In this document: piece by piece, positions 1-8,007 of the stretch
Numbering within the stretch: the first letter of the stretch is position 1
Layout of the letters: each line of letters starts with the position of its first letter
Source of the DNA: Shewanella olleyana
Lineage (GTDB): Bacteria > Pseudomonadota > Gammaproteobacteria > Enterobacterales > Shewanellaceae
Assembly: GCF_023283825.1 (NCBI RefSeq)
Contig: NZ_JAKILD010000006.1
Location: 62,001 to 126,000, forward strand
DNA length: 64,000 nt
Direction of reading: 5' to 3'
Position numbers and translations under genes: made by a program
Notes under the pieces: generated by a model
Told to the model about the DNA's origin: nothing
Seen by the model: the letters and a program-made list of their open reading frames with translations, nothing else
Database searches by the model: none

Positions 1-405
1 AGGCTCAATCATATCGTACTTACGCATATCAGCTTCAAAGCCTAAACGCTCATTGGCTTCTACGGTATTAGCGCCTTGATCCTGTAACTCATAGGCGCGG
101 ATTTTATTCAGTAAACCAATACCACGTCCTTCTTGACGTAAATAGAGAATAAAACCTTGACCATTTTCAGCAATGTTTTGCATCGCGGTTTGCAGTTGGA
201 AACCGCAATCGCAACGTAAACTAAATAAAGCATCACCCGTTAGACATTCTGAATGAATACGACCTAACATAGGTTCGGTGGCGTTTAGCTCACCATAAGT
301 TAACGCCACATGCTCTTTGCCAGTTTCTGTATCTTCGAAACCATGCATAGCAAATACGCCCCAAGGCGTTGGTAACTTAGAAGTGGCGATATATTTAATC
401 GACAT
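1..405 (-). CDS. ribA: GTP cyclohydrolase II, 5' part only (runs off the window)
   Basis: RibA opens the ring of GTP to give 2,5-diamino-6-ribosylamino-4-pyrimidinone 5'-phosphate, the first step of riboflavin synthesis. Reading the minus strand from the ATG at 405-403 gives 135 codons without a stop up to the window edge. The frame begins [16 protein letters not shown] and carries the zinc ligand pattern in [18 protein letters not shown] and the substrate-binding stretch [10 protein letters not shown], all typical of RibA. The family is usually about 200 residues, so roughly the last third lies outside. No ribB domain is fused at the N terminus. Identity is secure; only the 3' end is unknown. 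Confidence 0.93.
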   Translation of the reverse strand, partial: MSIKYIATSKLPTPWGVFAMHGFEDTETGKEHVALTYGELNATEPMLGRIHSECLTGDALFSLRCDCGFQLQTAMQNIAENGQGFILYLRQEGRGIGLLNKIRAYELQDQGANTVEANERLGFEADMRKYDMIEP

Positions 406-490
406 GGATAAACCTTTAAGACAACGCTCAATCCTTGAGACTTTTCATCCTTGAACTGACATTTATGTCATGACTATTTCGAATATTGGA

Positions 491-847
491 CTAGAATTTT
501 GCTGGTGCAAAACCGGTGACAACAGTGATATTCATTTCACGGCCCATAGCTGTCATTGGATGAACAACTACAAGTCCTTTTACTGATTTTTTCAGCTTGC
601 CCATATCAGCTTGTTCAGCTTTAGTCAGTGCGCGATTGAATTTTAGACCTTTAACTTCTTGGCCTTGCTTATTCAATTGGCGCGATTGCTGGTTTTTCAA
701 ACTTGCAATACGCTTAGTGACAGTGGCAATTTCTTTCTTAAACTGCATGATAATGGCTTTATCTTCACGAGCTTCAGCTGCAGCAAGCTTACGACGAAAC
801 TTCTCTGCTTTATCATTTAATGCTTGCAGTTCTTCTTTTAAATTCAT
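491..847 (-). CDS. yibL: YibL-family ribosome-associated protein (DUF2810)
   Basis: This 118-residue basic protein matches E. coli YibL, which co-purifies with ribosomal particles; its exact role is unknown. The N-terminal half (about residues 1-60) is a charged helical, probably coiled-coil segment rich in Lys, Glu and Ala. The C-terminal part contains the conserved block ADMGKLKKSVKGLVVVHP followed by MTAMGREM, nearly identical to E. coli. The ATG at 847 is preceded by TTAAGGTAATAAA, a good ribosome-binding site. The gene stands alone between ribA and a divergent pilin gene, with a TATAAT box about 80 bp upstream. Confidence 0.9.
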   Translation of the reverse strand: MNLKEELQALNDKAEKFRRKLAAAEAREDKAIIMQFKKEIATVTKRIASLKNQQSRQLNKQGQEVKGLKFNRALTKAEQADMGKLKKSVKGLVVVHPMTAMGREMNITVVTGFAPAKF

Positions 848-923
848 TTTATTACCTTAATTCTTTCATGTTATCGATAGCAATGAGTTGTTTTGATATC
901 GAACAACACTTTTTCGAACGCAA

Positions 924-929
924 ATTATA
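924..929 (-). promoter_or_regulatory. Candidate -10 box of yibL
   Basis: On the minus strand a perfect TATAAT lies about 77 bp upstream of the yibL ATG. No strong -35 hexamer is seen at the right spacing, so this is a positional inference. The rest of the 848-1151 gap shows no gene, and no convincing promoter for the divergent pilin gene was found. Confidence 0.45.
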
Positions 930-1151
930 TACCTAAAGGGGTTGAATTAGCTAACTTGAAAACTCGTTACAGCGCATAAATTTACCAATTTATCGGAACA
1001 GATACTGATCCATTGCCCAATGACTATAAATTGCACTATGATTACCATATTGTTTTTGTCATCTTTAGTTTCATTTCAATAGCATTCAACAAGTAAACAT
1101 TCGCTCTAGCCCGCTATCTTTCTTAATTCAAAAACCTTGGACTCCTTGTTA

Positions 1152-1751
1152 ATGAATAACAGCACATATTCCAATCATTCCTCTAACTCAGGCTTTACGT
1201 TGATTGAACTGGTCGTTGTCATTGTGATCCTCGGTATTTTGGCTGTGGTCGCTGCCCCTAAATTCCTTTCAATATCAGAAGAAGCGCACACGTCAGGCAT
1301 TCAAGGGGTATCTGGTTCTTTTAAAGCATTTGATGATTTGGTGTTTGCAAAAGCAGCGATTCTAGGGATTGAGAAAAACGATCGTAATAGCAGTTCAAAT
1401 TCTACTGACCTACAAGGCGGTTTTTTCCTTGATTCAGGCGAGTTTATTCAAACCATTTACGGTCATCCTTGGGTTTATAGTCAAGATGCATTGAATTATA
1501 TATTAGAGGCGAGTTTGCAAGATGAAGGGGTTAACTTGCCCGATCAACAATGTGTCACCGGTGAAGATTTTTGCTTTATGTTATTTGAAGGTTCAAGCGG
1601 GCCAACAAGTATTGGCGTTCCCTACATTCCGGGGAACTCAGTGGTTGTTTATTACCCCGGATACAGCGTAAGCGATCAATGCTTTGCATACTATGTTTTT
1701 GATAGAACTGATAATGATGTCATTATTGGCGACAATATCACGGGTTGTTAA
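1152..1751 (+). CDS. Type IV pilin-like protein (prepilin N-methylation motif)
   Basis: The predicted 199-residue protein has a 14-residue leader ending in Gly, the cleavage/methylation motif G|FTLIEL with Glu at position +5, and a hydrophobic helix (FTLIELVVVIVILGILAVV) followed by APKFLSIS. This is the prepilin peptidase signature. The C-terminal half has several cysteines (QQC, FCF, DQC and the final C) that could form the disulfide loop seen in MshA-type pilins. An in-frame TTG at 1137 would add five residues, but the ATG at 1152 gives a leader of normal length. Neither start has a clear Shine-Dalgarno sequence. No pilus assembly genes are adjacent, so it is an orphan pilin or pseudopilin whose machine is encoded elsewhere. 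Confidence 0.85.
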   Translation: MNNSTYSNHSSNSGFTLIELVVVIVILGILAVVAAPKFLSISEEAHTSGIQGVSGSFKAFDDLVFAKAAILGIEKNDRNSSSNSTDLQGGFFLDSGEFIQTIYGHPWVYSQDALNYILEASLQDEGVNLPDQQCVTGEDFCFMLFEGSSGPTSIGVPYIPGNSVVVYYPGYSVSDQCFAYYVFDRTDNDVIIGDNITGC

Positions 1752-1790
1752 CGCTGCAGTCGTGAGTTAGCTGGTCACTTTGGGCACTTC

Positions 1791-2273
1791 TCAATTTACA
1801 ACGAGTAAATCACGGATATCGTGAATAACTTGATTACTACTGCCGCGCCATTTAAGGCTTGGGTCAGCCAAGTCCTGCTCAAATTTACCATCCACTAATA
1901 CGTCTACATATGACAATATTTGTTGCTGCTTAAGTGACATTTCATCCAGTTTATAACCACTCCAAAGCCATATATCTTTATCAGGGCACTCAGCCTTAAC
2001 CCGCTGAACCAAGGATAGTATTGCTGTTAGGTTTGCAGGAAATAATGGATCGCCACCAGACAAAGACAAGCCTCTGCGTTTGATTCGACTATCGTTTAAG
2101 TCAGCAATGATTTGATCTTCCATCTGTTTGTCTACTTCATGACCCGAGCGAGGATCCCAAGTCGACTGGTTATAACAACCACGACATTGATGCTCACAGC
2201 CAGAAACAAATAAGGTACAGCGAGTACCAGGGCCATTAATCACATCAACAGGATAATATTGGTGGAAATTCAT
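1791..2273 (-). CDS. nrdG: Anaerobic ribonucleotide reductase activating protein
   Basis: NrdG is a radical-SAM enzyme that installs the glycyl radical on NrdD. The 160-residue product begins MNFHQYYPVDVINGPGTRC, aligned with E. coli NrdG, and has the [4Fe-4S] cysteine motif CEHQCRGC (C26, C30, C33). The SAM-binding region includes LSLSGGDPLF. The ATG at 2273 is chosen over a GTG one codon upstream because it sits 7 bases after AAGG and matches the E. coli N terminus. It lies 98 bp downstream of nrdD in the same direction with a terminator-like hairpin between them, so some of its transcription is probably read-through. Confidence 0.96.
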   Translation of the reverse strand: MNFHQYYPVDVINGPGTRCTLFVSGCEHQCRGCYNQSTWDPRSGHEVDKQMEDQIIADLNDSRIKRRGLSLSGGDPLFPANLTAILSLVQRVKAECPDKDIWLWSGYKLDEMSLKQQQILSYVDVLVDGKFEQDLADPSLKWRGSSNQVIHDIRDLLVVN

Positions 2274-2318
2274 CACATTTACCTTAAAGAGTCATTTTAA
2301 ACGACAGTAAAACTTAAA

Positions 2319-2346
2319 AAATAAGGCGCTAATGAGCGCCTTATTT
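2319..2346 (-). terminator. Intergenic Rho-independent terminator or attenuator between nrdD and nrdG
   Basis: A perfect 12-bp inverted repeat (AAATAAGGCGCT, loop CATT on the minus strand) is followed on the minus strand by TTTAAG, giving a run of six T. It follows the nrdD stop by about 25 bp and precedes the nrdG start by about 45 bp. This is the form of an intrinsic terminator; in this position it would lower NrdG relative to NrdD. Confidence 0.75.
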
Positions 2347-2371
2347 GATTGAGCAAGTTTAGCGAAATAGA

Positions 2372-4492
2372 TTAAATATGCTTAACGCGACGCTTTACTT
2401 CTTCTTGTTTACCGTGGTTGAACGGTCTTGCATCAGGGCTACCTAAATAACCACATACTCGGCGTGTTACTGATACACGGCTCGGCTCATGGTTGCCACA
2501 TTTAGGGCAGACAAAACCTTTACTCGTACAGTTAAATTCACCCACAAAGCCACAATCGTAACATTCATCAATTGGCGTGTTCGTACCGTAATAAGGCACA
2601 CGGCTATAGCTGTAATCCCATACGTTCTCTAATGCTTCAATATTGTGCTGCATGTTAGGGAACTCGCCATAACAAATGAAGCCACCGTTGGTGATTTCTG
2701 GGTATGGTAATTCAAAGTCAATCTTGTCGTACGGGTTCACTTTCTTTTCAACGTCTAAATGGAAGCTGTTAGTGTAATAACCTTTATCAGTAACGCCTTC
2801 AACTACACCGAACTGTTTAGCATCTAGCTGACAAAAACGACTGCACAAGTTTTCACTTGGGGTGCTGTATAAACTAAAGCCGTAACCCGTTTCAGCCTTC
2901 CAAGACTCAGTAGCACGCTTCATCACGTTAATAATTTCAATCGCTTTAGTACGTAATAACTCGCTATCAAACACGTGTTCTTCAGTACCATACAGAGCAT
3001 TGATCGTTTCATGTAAACCAATGTAGCCTAATGAAATTGACGCTCGGCCATTTTTGAAGATTTCAGAAATATCATCATCAGCGTTTAAACGAACACCACA
3101 AGCACCTTCCATATAAAGGATTGGCGCAACACGTGCTTTAACGCCAACTAAACGAGCAATACGCGTATCTAAAGCTTTACGAGCCAATGTCATTCTTTCA
3201 TCAAGTAAGGCAAAGAAAGCTTTTTCATCGCCCTTAGCTTCAATCGCAATTCTTGGAAGGTTAAGGCTCACAACGCCTAAGTTATTACGTCCTTCATGAA
3301 TAAGTTCGCCATTCTCTTCGTAAGTGCCTAAGAAAGAGCGACAACCCATTGGCGTTTTGAACGAACCAGTTACGCGCTCAACTTGTTCATAGTTAAGAAT
3401 ATCTGGGTACATGCGCATTGTTGCGCATTCCAATGCCAGCTTCTTCACATCGTAATTACTATCTGTCGCTTTATGGTTAACACCATCACGAATAGCAAAT
3501 ACCAATTTCGGGAATACCGCTGTTTTACGGTTTTTACCAAGGCCAGCCATACGTACTGTTAGAATCGACTTTTGAATTAAGCGTGACTCCCAACTCGTAC
3601 CAAGGCCAAAACCAAACGTCACAAACGGAGTCTGACCATTGGCAGTATGTAGTGTGTTCACTTCATATTCTAAAGACTGAAATGCGTCATGACATTCTTT
3701 CTCAGTTTGCGCCATAGCAAATGCTTCAACATCGCTGACACCCCACTCTTTACCAATAACAAGCTGCTTTTGGTAACTCTTTTGCACAAATTCAGCTAGC
3801 ACTTCATCGATACGGTTAATAGTTGTACCACCGTAGATGTGACTCGCCACTTGAGCAATAATTTGCGCTGTCACTGCCGTTGCTGTTGAAATTGATTTAG
3901 GTGTATCAATCTCAGCATTACCCATTTTAAAGCCATGGGTCATCATGCCAGCTAAATCAATCAGCATGCAGTTAAACATTGGGAAGAAAGGTGCGTAATC
4001 AAGGTCATGATAATGCAATTGACCTGACTCATGTGCCGCAACGATATCTTTAGGTAATAGATGTGATTTAGCGTAATGCTTAGCCACAATGCCTGCTAAT
4101 AAGTCACGTTGAGTTGGAATAACTTTCGCGTCTTTATTGGCGTTTTCGTTAAGAATTGAGCTGTCGCTTTGCTCAACCAAACCACGAATTTCGCAATTAA
4201 GTTTACTTTTAGCTTCACGACAAATATCACGGTCATGACGGTACTCAATATAATGACGAGCCACCTCTTTATGAGGCCCTTCCATTAATAAGTTTTCAAC
4301 CAGATCTTGAAGGTGATGAATTTGCACTTCTTCTTTGTTTGAGACCTGCTCTCTGATCACAGATGCAACCGTAGCAGCGTAATCTACATCCGCCATACCT
4401 GTAGCCGTTGCCATCGCAGCAACAATCGCATCCTTAATTCTAGACTCATCAAATAAAGTCCGACAACCGTCCCTTTTAATTACTACAGGCAT
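2372..4492 (-). CDS. nrdD: Anaerobic ribonucleoside-triphosphate reductase, class III
   Basis: NrdD reduces ribonucleoside triphosphates to deoxy forms under anoxia using a glycyl radical. The 706-residue protein has an N-terminal ATP-cone (MPVVIKRDG..., about residues 1-95), the large catalytic barrel, a zinc ribbon with two CxxC pairs (CYDCG and CPKCG, with a further Cys in FNCTS) and the glycyl-radical loop RVCGYLGSPDARPF with Gly681. The open frame extends 29 codons further upstream, but the ATG at 4492 has GGAG eight bases before it and matches E. coli NrdD. It forms an operon with nrdG. An FNR-type palindrome at 4599-4612 fits anaerobic induction. Confidence 0.97.
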   Translation of the reverse strand: MPVVIKRDGCRTLFDESRIKDAIVAAMATATGMADVDYAATVASVIREQVSNKEEVQIHHLQDLVENLLMEGPHKEVARHYIEYRHDRDICREAKSKLNCEIRGLVEQSDSSILNENANKDAKVIPTQRDLLAGIVAKHYAKSHLLPKDIVAAHESGQLHYHDLDYAPFFPMFNCMLIDLAGMMTHGFKMGNAEIDTPKSISTATAVTAQIIAQVASHIYGGTTINRIDEVLAEFVQKSYQKQLVIGKEWGVSDVEAFAMAQTEKECHDAFQSLEYEVNTLHTANGQTPFVTFGFGLGTSWESRLIQKSILTVRMAGLGKNRKTAVFPKLVFAIRDGVNHKATDSNYDVKKLALECATMRMYPDILNYEQVERVTGSFKTPMGCRSFLGTYEENGELIHEGRNNLGVVSLNLPRIAIEAKGDEKAFFALLDERMTLARKALDTRIARLVGVKARVAPILYMEGACGVRLNADDDISEIFKNGRASISLGYIGLHETINALYGTEEHVFDSELLRTKAIEIINVMKRATESWKAETGYGFSLYSTPSENLCSRFCQLDAKQFGVVEGVTDKGYYTNSFHLDVEKKVNPYDKIDFELPYPEITNGGFICYGEFPNMQHNIEALENVWDYSYSRVPYYGTNTPIDECYDCGFVGEFNCTSKGFVCPKCGNHEPSRVSVTRRVCGYLGSPDARPFNHGKQEEVKRRVKHI

Positions 4493-4598
4493 TATTTTTA
4501 CTCCATTTATGCACAGGATATAAACACTATATATCCACAGCAAGAAACCAACAAACACTAGATATGGTGTATTAGGCAATAATGAAGTCTATAAATCC

Positions 4599-4612
4599 AT
4601 GATCTAGATCAT
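4599..4612 (-). promoter_or_regulatory. FNR/EtrA-type binding site upstream of nrdD
   Basis: The sequence ATGATCTAGATCAT is a perfect 14-bp palindrome containing the core TGAT-N4-ATCA of FNR sites (consensus TTGAT-N4-ATCAA). It is centred 113 bp from the nrdD ATG. A possible -10, TAATAC (4574-4569, minus strand), would put the transcription start near 4562-4564, with the palindrome near -41.5 to -43, as in a class II FNR-activated promoter. The outer T/A of each half-site is replaced, so affinity may be reduced. Confidence 0.65.
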
Positions 4613-4650
4613 AGTTTTACAAGGGTAAGTGAAATGAAAAATATTACTGC

Positions 4651-4683
4651 CAAGCTCTGCACTATTTCGAAATTCAGAGCTTG
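4651..4683 (-). terminator. Possible terminator after the patatin gene
   Basis: A perfect 9-bp inverted repeat (CAAGCTCTG / CAGAGCTTG) with a 15-base loop begins 20 bp after the rssA stop. On the minus strand a T-rich stretch (ATATTTTT) follows only after about 8 bases, so it is weaker than a textbook terminator. Confidence 0.4.
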
Positions 4684-4702
4684 ACCACGGTATTTAAAAC
4701 CG

Positions 4703-5674
4703 CTAACGCCCCAAAGCTGAGTTGATTAAATGCGCAGTTTGGCGCACTGATTGACGGCCAGCTTCGATAGCTTCAGCCGCGCGATGAAATTCCATTGTGC
4801 CAATATCTGCCAGGTGCGGAACCAAGCAAACATCCGGTGGATCGCCCATCAATCTAGCCCGCTTATGGCGCTGCTCTAAAATGTCCATAGACTGAGACAT
4901 CACCGCTATCATTCCCGGGTGTGACTTGGTTGACATCGAAAACTTTTCAGTGAGCCCAGTAATATATTCTTTGCCTTTACCCAAAATATCCATAAAGGGC
5001 GATTCCGGCTGAGTAGCTTCTTGTTGCTGCTTTTCAAGTTCGGTCGGGGCGCGACTTTTCATTTGTTGCGGCAACAAATGCATGCTATTTCGGCGATGAC
5101 CATTCAAATCAACCGCGATAACGACATCCACATTCATAGCACGGCACATGGATACCGGTACGGGATTAACTACTGCACCATCCACCAACCAACGATCTGC
5201 CAATTGTACTGGCGGCAAAAATCCAGGCATTGAACATGACGCCCTTACTGCATGACGTAAATCCCCTTCTTTAAACCAAATTTCCTGGCCAGAATATAAA
5301 TCTGTCGCAACGGCTGCAAACGGTTTTTTAAGCTGCTCAATATTAAGTTCGCCAATGCGGCTAGCTAATACATCGAAGACTTTTTCGCCGCTAATTAACC
5401 CACCTCTTCGCCAACTGAGATCCATCAAGCCTAAAACATCCCAACTTGAAAAACCACGCACCCAAGTTTCTAACTCATCAAGATGATCATTGGCATACGC
5501 CGCGCCAACTAATGCGCCGACAGAACATCCCGCCACTTTATCTGGATATACGCCCATCTCGGCGAGCTCTTTCAAAACGCCAATGTGAGCCCAACCTTTA
5601 GCTGCACCACTGCCGAGCACAACACCAATGCGTAATTCTTTCGTCTTGCTTGAGTCGTTGGCAACATCCGACAT
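4703..5674 (-). CDS. rssA: Patatin-like phospholipase, RssA type
   Basis: Patatin-like proteins are Ser-Asp dyad acyl hydrolases. This protein follows E. coli RssA closely. It has the oxyanion-hole stretch GSGAAKGWAHIGV, the nucleophile elbow GCSVG, the block MDLSWRRGGL, and the dyad aspartate motif VDGAVVNPVP. A middle segment rich in Gln, Glu and Pro (about residues 205-225) is more variable than in E. coli. An ATG at 5686 is in frame, but AAGGA abuts it; the ATG at 5674 has that same site at about 11 bases and is preferred. It is transcribed toward nrdD but is probably a separate unit. The physiological substrate of RssA is not established. Confidence 0.88.
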   Translation of the reverse strand: MSDVANDSSKTKELRIGVVLGSGAAKGWAHIGVLKELAEMGVYPDKVAGCSVGALVGAAYANDHLDELETWVRGFSSWDVLGLMDLSWRRGGLISGEKVFDVLASRIGELNIEQLKKPFAAVATDLYSGQEIWFKEGDLRHAVRASCSMPGFLPPVQLADRWLVDGAVVNPVPVSMCRAMNVDVVIAVDLNGHRRNSMHLLPQQMKSRAPTELEKQQQEATQPESPFMDILGKGKEYITGLTEKFSMSTKSHPGMIAVMSQSMDILEQRHKRARLMGDPPDVCLVPHLADIGTMEFHRAAEAIEAGRQSVRQTAHLINSALGR

Positions 5675-5717
5675 GTTTATCGACATCCTTAAACTGAAAT
5701 TAATGGAAATTTAAATA

Positions 5718-5911
5718 ACCTGAACTCGGGATAAGAAGTTAGTTAAACTTTTGAATTATAACACATTTCCCTTCAATCTTATTCTAGAGAGATATTTTTG
5801 CTTAGAACAAGGCAAATTTGTGCGTCAATAGCTGGCCTATTGCAAACAAATTTAACGCCGTTATCAGTAAAAATAACCTCTAGAAAGCAAGTTGTTATCC
5901 CGAGCTCAGGT
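5718..5911. mobile_element. MITE-like palindromic element, about 194 bp
   Basis: Terminal inverted repeats ACCTGAACTCGGGATAA and its complement (16 of 17 matching) bound the segment. It is flanked on both sides by the direct repeat TAAATA (5712-5717 and 5912-5917), consistent with a target duplication. Inside, TCTAGAG...ATTTTT is mirrored by AAAAATAACCTCTAGA, and CAATAG/CTATTG forms a central hairpin, so the whole could fold into one long cruciform. It has no ORF and lies between the rssA and helicase starts. Confidence 0.7.
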
Positions 5912-6009
5912 TAAATAGTAAAAACGCAGCATAACTGAGCCTTAAGCTGTTGGCTATCTCAGGCTTACACGTTATAATATCTGGCTATCATTTTTTAGGG
6001 GATTTACCT

Positions 6010-7395
6010 TTGTTATTTACCGATTTTTCTTTAGACAAACGCTTACTTGAAAGTCTAAAGCATATGGGCATTTCTGAGCCAACTGAAATTCAGCAGCAAG
6101 CCCTGCCGATTGCCCTCGCGGGTAAAGATTTAATGGCATCATCAAAAACCGGTTCAGGTAAAACCCTGGCATTTTTATTACCTGCGCTGCAGCGTGTAAT
6201 ATCAACAAAAGCCTTATCTAAAAAAGATCCACGGGTACTTATTTTATTACCGACTCGTGAGCTTGCTCAGCAAGTGTACGGCCAGTTACGCTTATTAGTC
6301 GCCAACACCCAATATAAAGCGGTAAGCATTTTAGGCGGTGAGAACTTTAACGATCAAGCTAAGTCGCTATCTCGTGACCCTCACTTTATTGTTGCTACAC
6401 CAGGCCGTATTGCCGACCATCTAGAACAACGCCACCTTTACCTAAACGGTTTAGAGTTGCTCATTCTTGATGAAGCCGATCGCATGCTTGATTTAGGTTT
6501 TGCACCGCAACTTAAAGCTATTAATGAAGCTGCGGATCACAAACGTCGACAAACATTAATGTTTTCAGCCACGCTTGATCATGACCATATCAATGATATT
6601 GCCGCGACCTTATTAAAAACGCCGAGCCATGTTGCTATTGGGGCCTCGCATAACGAACATAAAGATATTACACAGCGTGTATATTTAGTCGATCACTTAG
6701 ATCACAAACAAGCACTCTTGCAGCATATATTGAAGAACGAACAACATAAGCAAGTGATTATCTTCACTGCGACTCGTTCTGATACAGACAGATTAGCAAA
6801 ATTGCTTGCTGAACAAGGTTTAGAAACTGCCGCATTAAGTGGTGATTTAAATCAATCAGCTCGTAACCAAATTATGGATAAGTTCAGCCGAGGCCAACAA
6901 AAGATTCTGGTCACAACGGATGTAGCTTCCCGTGGCTTAGATTTATTAAACGTGTCATTAGTGATTAACTTTGATATGCCAAAATTTGCTGAAGAATACG
7001 TTCACCGTATTGGCCGTACAGGTCGTGCTGGTGCGAAAGGTGATGCGATTTCTTTAGTGGGCCCTAAAGACTGGGACAGCTTTAAGAAAATCCAAGTATT
7101 TTTACGCAAGAATTTCGACTTTTCGACCATAGAAGGTCTACAAGGCAAATTCAAAGGCTTAAAAGAAAAGCCTAAAGCAAACAACAAAAATGCTAAAACC
7201 AGCGATACTAAAGCAGCGAGCAAAAAACGCAGCACTGCCAATAAACCTAAAACCGCACCTAAGCGTGACAAACGCTTTATTACCGGTGTTGATATTGGTG
7301 ATGCACCGATGCGACGTAAGGCGAAGCCTGTAAAAATTATCGAAAACGATAGCTCAATTGTTCAAGATGATGAACAAGAGCTTAGCGAAGATTAA
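6010..7395 (+). CDS. DEAD-box ATP-dependent RNA helicase
   Basis: A DEAD-box helicase unwinding RNA, probably in ribosome assembly or RNA decay. The Q motif is at FTDFSLDKRLLESL...PTEIQQQALP, motif I is SSKTGSGKT, then PTRELA, TPGR, the DEAD box LDEADRML and SAT (motif III). The second RecA domain has TATRSD, TDVASRGLD and HRIGRTGRAG. The tail after about residue 390 is basic and low-complexity (Lys, Ala, Thr), typical of RNA-binding extensions. No ATG fits: the TTG at 6010 is preceded by AGGGG at 8 bases and begins the conserved region, so it is preferred over a TTG at 5950. It resembles SrmB and RhlE, but the subfamily cannot be fixed here. Confidence 0.93.
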   Translation: MLFTDFSLDKRLLESLKHMGISEPTEIQQQALPIALAGKDLMASSKTGSGKTLAFLLPALQRVISTKALSKKDPRVLILLPTRELAQQVYGQLRLLVANTQYKAVSILGGENFNDQAKSLSRDPHFIVATPGRIADHLEQRHLYLNGLELLILDEADRMLDLGFAPQLKAINEAADHKRRQTLMFSATLDHDHINDIAATLLKTPSHVAIGASHNEHKDITQRVYLVDHLDHKQALLQHILKNEQHKQVIIFTATRSDTDRLAKLLAEQGLETAALSGDLNQSARNQIMDKFSRGQQKILVTTDVASRGLDLLNVSLVINFDMPKFAEEYVHRIGRTGRAGAKGDAISLVGPKDWDSFKKIQVFLRKNFDFSTIEGLQGKFKGLKEKPKANNKNAKTSDTKAASKKRSTANKPKTAPKRDKRFITGVDIGDAPMRRKAKPVKIIENDSSIVQDDEQELSED

Positions 7396-7406
7396 ACCCA
7401 ATTTAA

Positions 7407-7434
7407 GCCTAATGCTGCTTTCGCTGCGTTAGGC
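7407..7434 (+). other. Strong hairpin between helicase and DUF3010 gene
   Basis: GCCTAATGC and GCGTTAGGC pair (one G-T), continuing through a T-T mismatch to GC/GC with a TTTC loop. The following bases are AAAATC, so there is no T-run and it is not a plus-strand terminator. It lies within the 71-bp gap and may be an RNA-processing or stabilising stem. Confidence 0.4.
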
Positions 7435-7466
7435 AAAATCAAACTAGTACCAAAGTAAGGTGAAAC

Positions 7467-7904
7467 ATGAAAATTTGTGGCGTGGAATTAAAAGGTGGCG
7501 AAGCCATCATTAGCTTATTAACTTACGAAGTTGAAACATTCAATGTACCTGAGTGTCGTCAAATCTCATTCAGCATTTCTAAATCGGCTGAAACAGAATC
7601 AATCCGTGAGTTTCACTTTGCTTTCCACAAATTAATGGAAGACTACAAAGTTGACGAAATCGTCATCATTGAACGCGAGCAAAAAGGTAAGTTCGCAGGT
7701 TCTGCAACGAGCTTTAAAGCAGAAGCGGCAATTCAAATTACTGAATTACCTGTTAGCATCATCAGCCCAGTGATTATCAAAGAAGAGCTTAAGCGTAATC
7801 CGCCTCAAGCTGACTTAGAAACTTTAGGTTTAAAACGCGTGCAATTATCTGCTTTTGAAGCAGCATATGCGCAACAAAACCGTCGCATGTACGGCAAAGT
7901 CTAA
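7467..7904 (+). CDS. DUF3010 family protein
   Basis: This 145-residue protein begins MKICGVELKGGEAIISLL and contains an IVIIEREQKGKFAGSATSFKAEAAIQ segment. The pattern of an early acidic strand (VELKGG), a central IVIIER and a later Glu-rich helix resembles an RNase H-like or Holliday-resolvase-like fold, but this is inference. I recognise it as the uncharacterised DUF3010 family of Gammaproteobacteria. The ATG has AAGG eight bases upstream (AGTAAGGTGAAAC). It follows the helicase by 71 bp and is followed by a strong terminator, so the two may be co-transcribed. Confidence 0.75.
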   Translation: MKICGVELKGGEAIISLLTYEVETFNVPECRQISFSISKSAETESIREFHFAFHKLMEDYKVDEIVIIEREQKGKFAGSATSFKAEAAIQITELPVSIISPVIIKEELKRNPPQADLETLGLKRVQLSAFEAAYAQQNRRMYGKV

Positions 7905-7924
7905 TATTCTGACTTTATCCAATT

Positions 7925-7969
7925 AGCCTATCTGTTTTAATGATTAACGTTTATCAGATAGGCTTTTTG
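7925..7969 (+). terminator. Rho-independent terminator after DUF3010 gene
   Basis: AGCCTATCTG and CAGATAGGCT form a 10-bp perfect stem around an A/T-rich 20-base loop, followed by a T-run (CTTTTTG). Confidence 0.85.
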
Positions 7970-8007
7970 TTATTCATCCACAACATCTCATCTAGCGAGC
8001 TAACCCC

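Noticed and set aside
597-860. Open frame on the plus strand opposite yibL
   Set aside because: It is the antisense shadow of yibL, with no recognisable product.
4493-4579. Extra 29 N-terminal residues on NrdD resembling a membrane helix
   Set aside because: The ATG at 4492 has GGAG at proper spacing and matches E. coli NrdD; the upstream part covers the leader and is not needed.
4703-5674. Toxin-type phospholipase effector with partner
   Set aside because: The protein matches housekeeping RssA along its length and has no secretion neighbour.
5950-6009. Upstream TTG start for the DEAD helicase
   Set aside because: The TTG at 6010 has AGGGG at 8 bases and begins the conserved Q-motif region.
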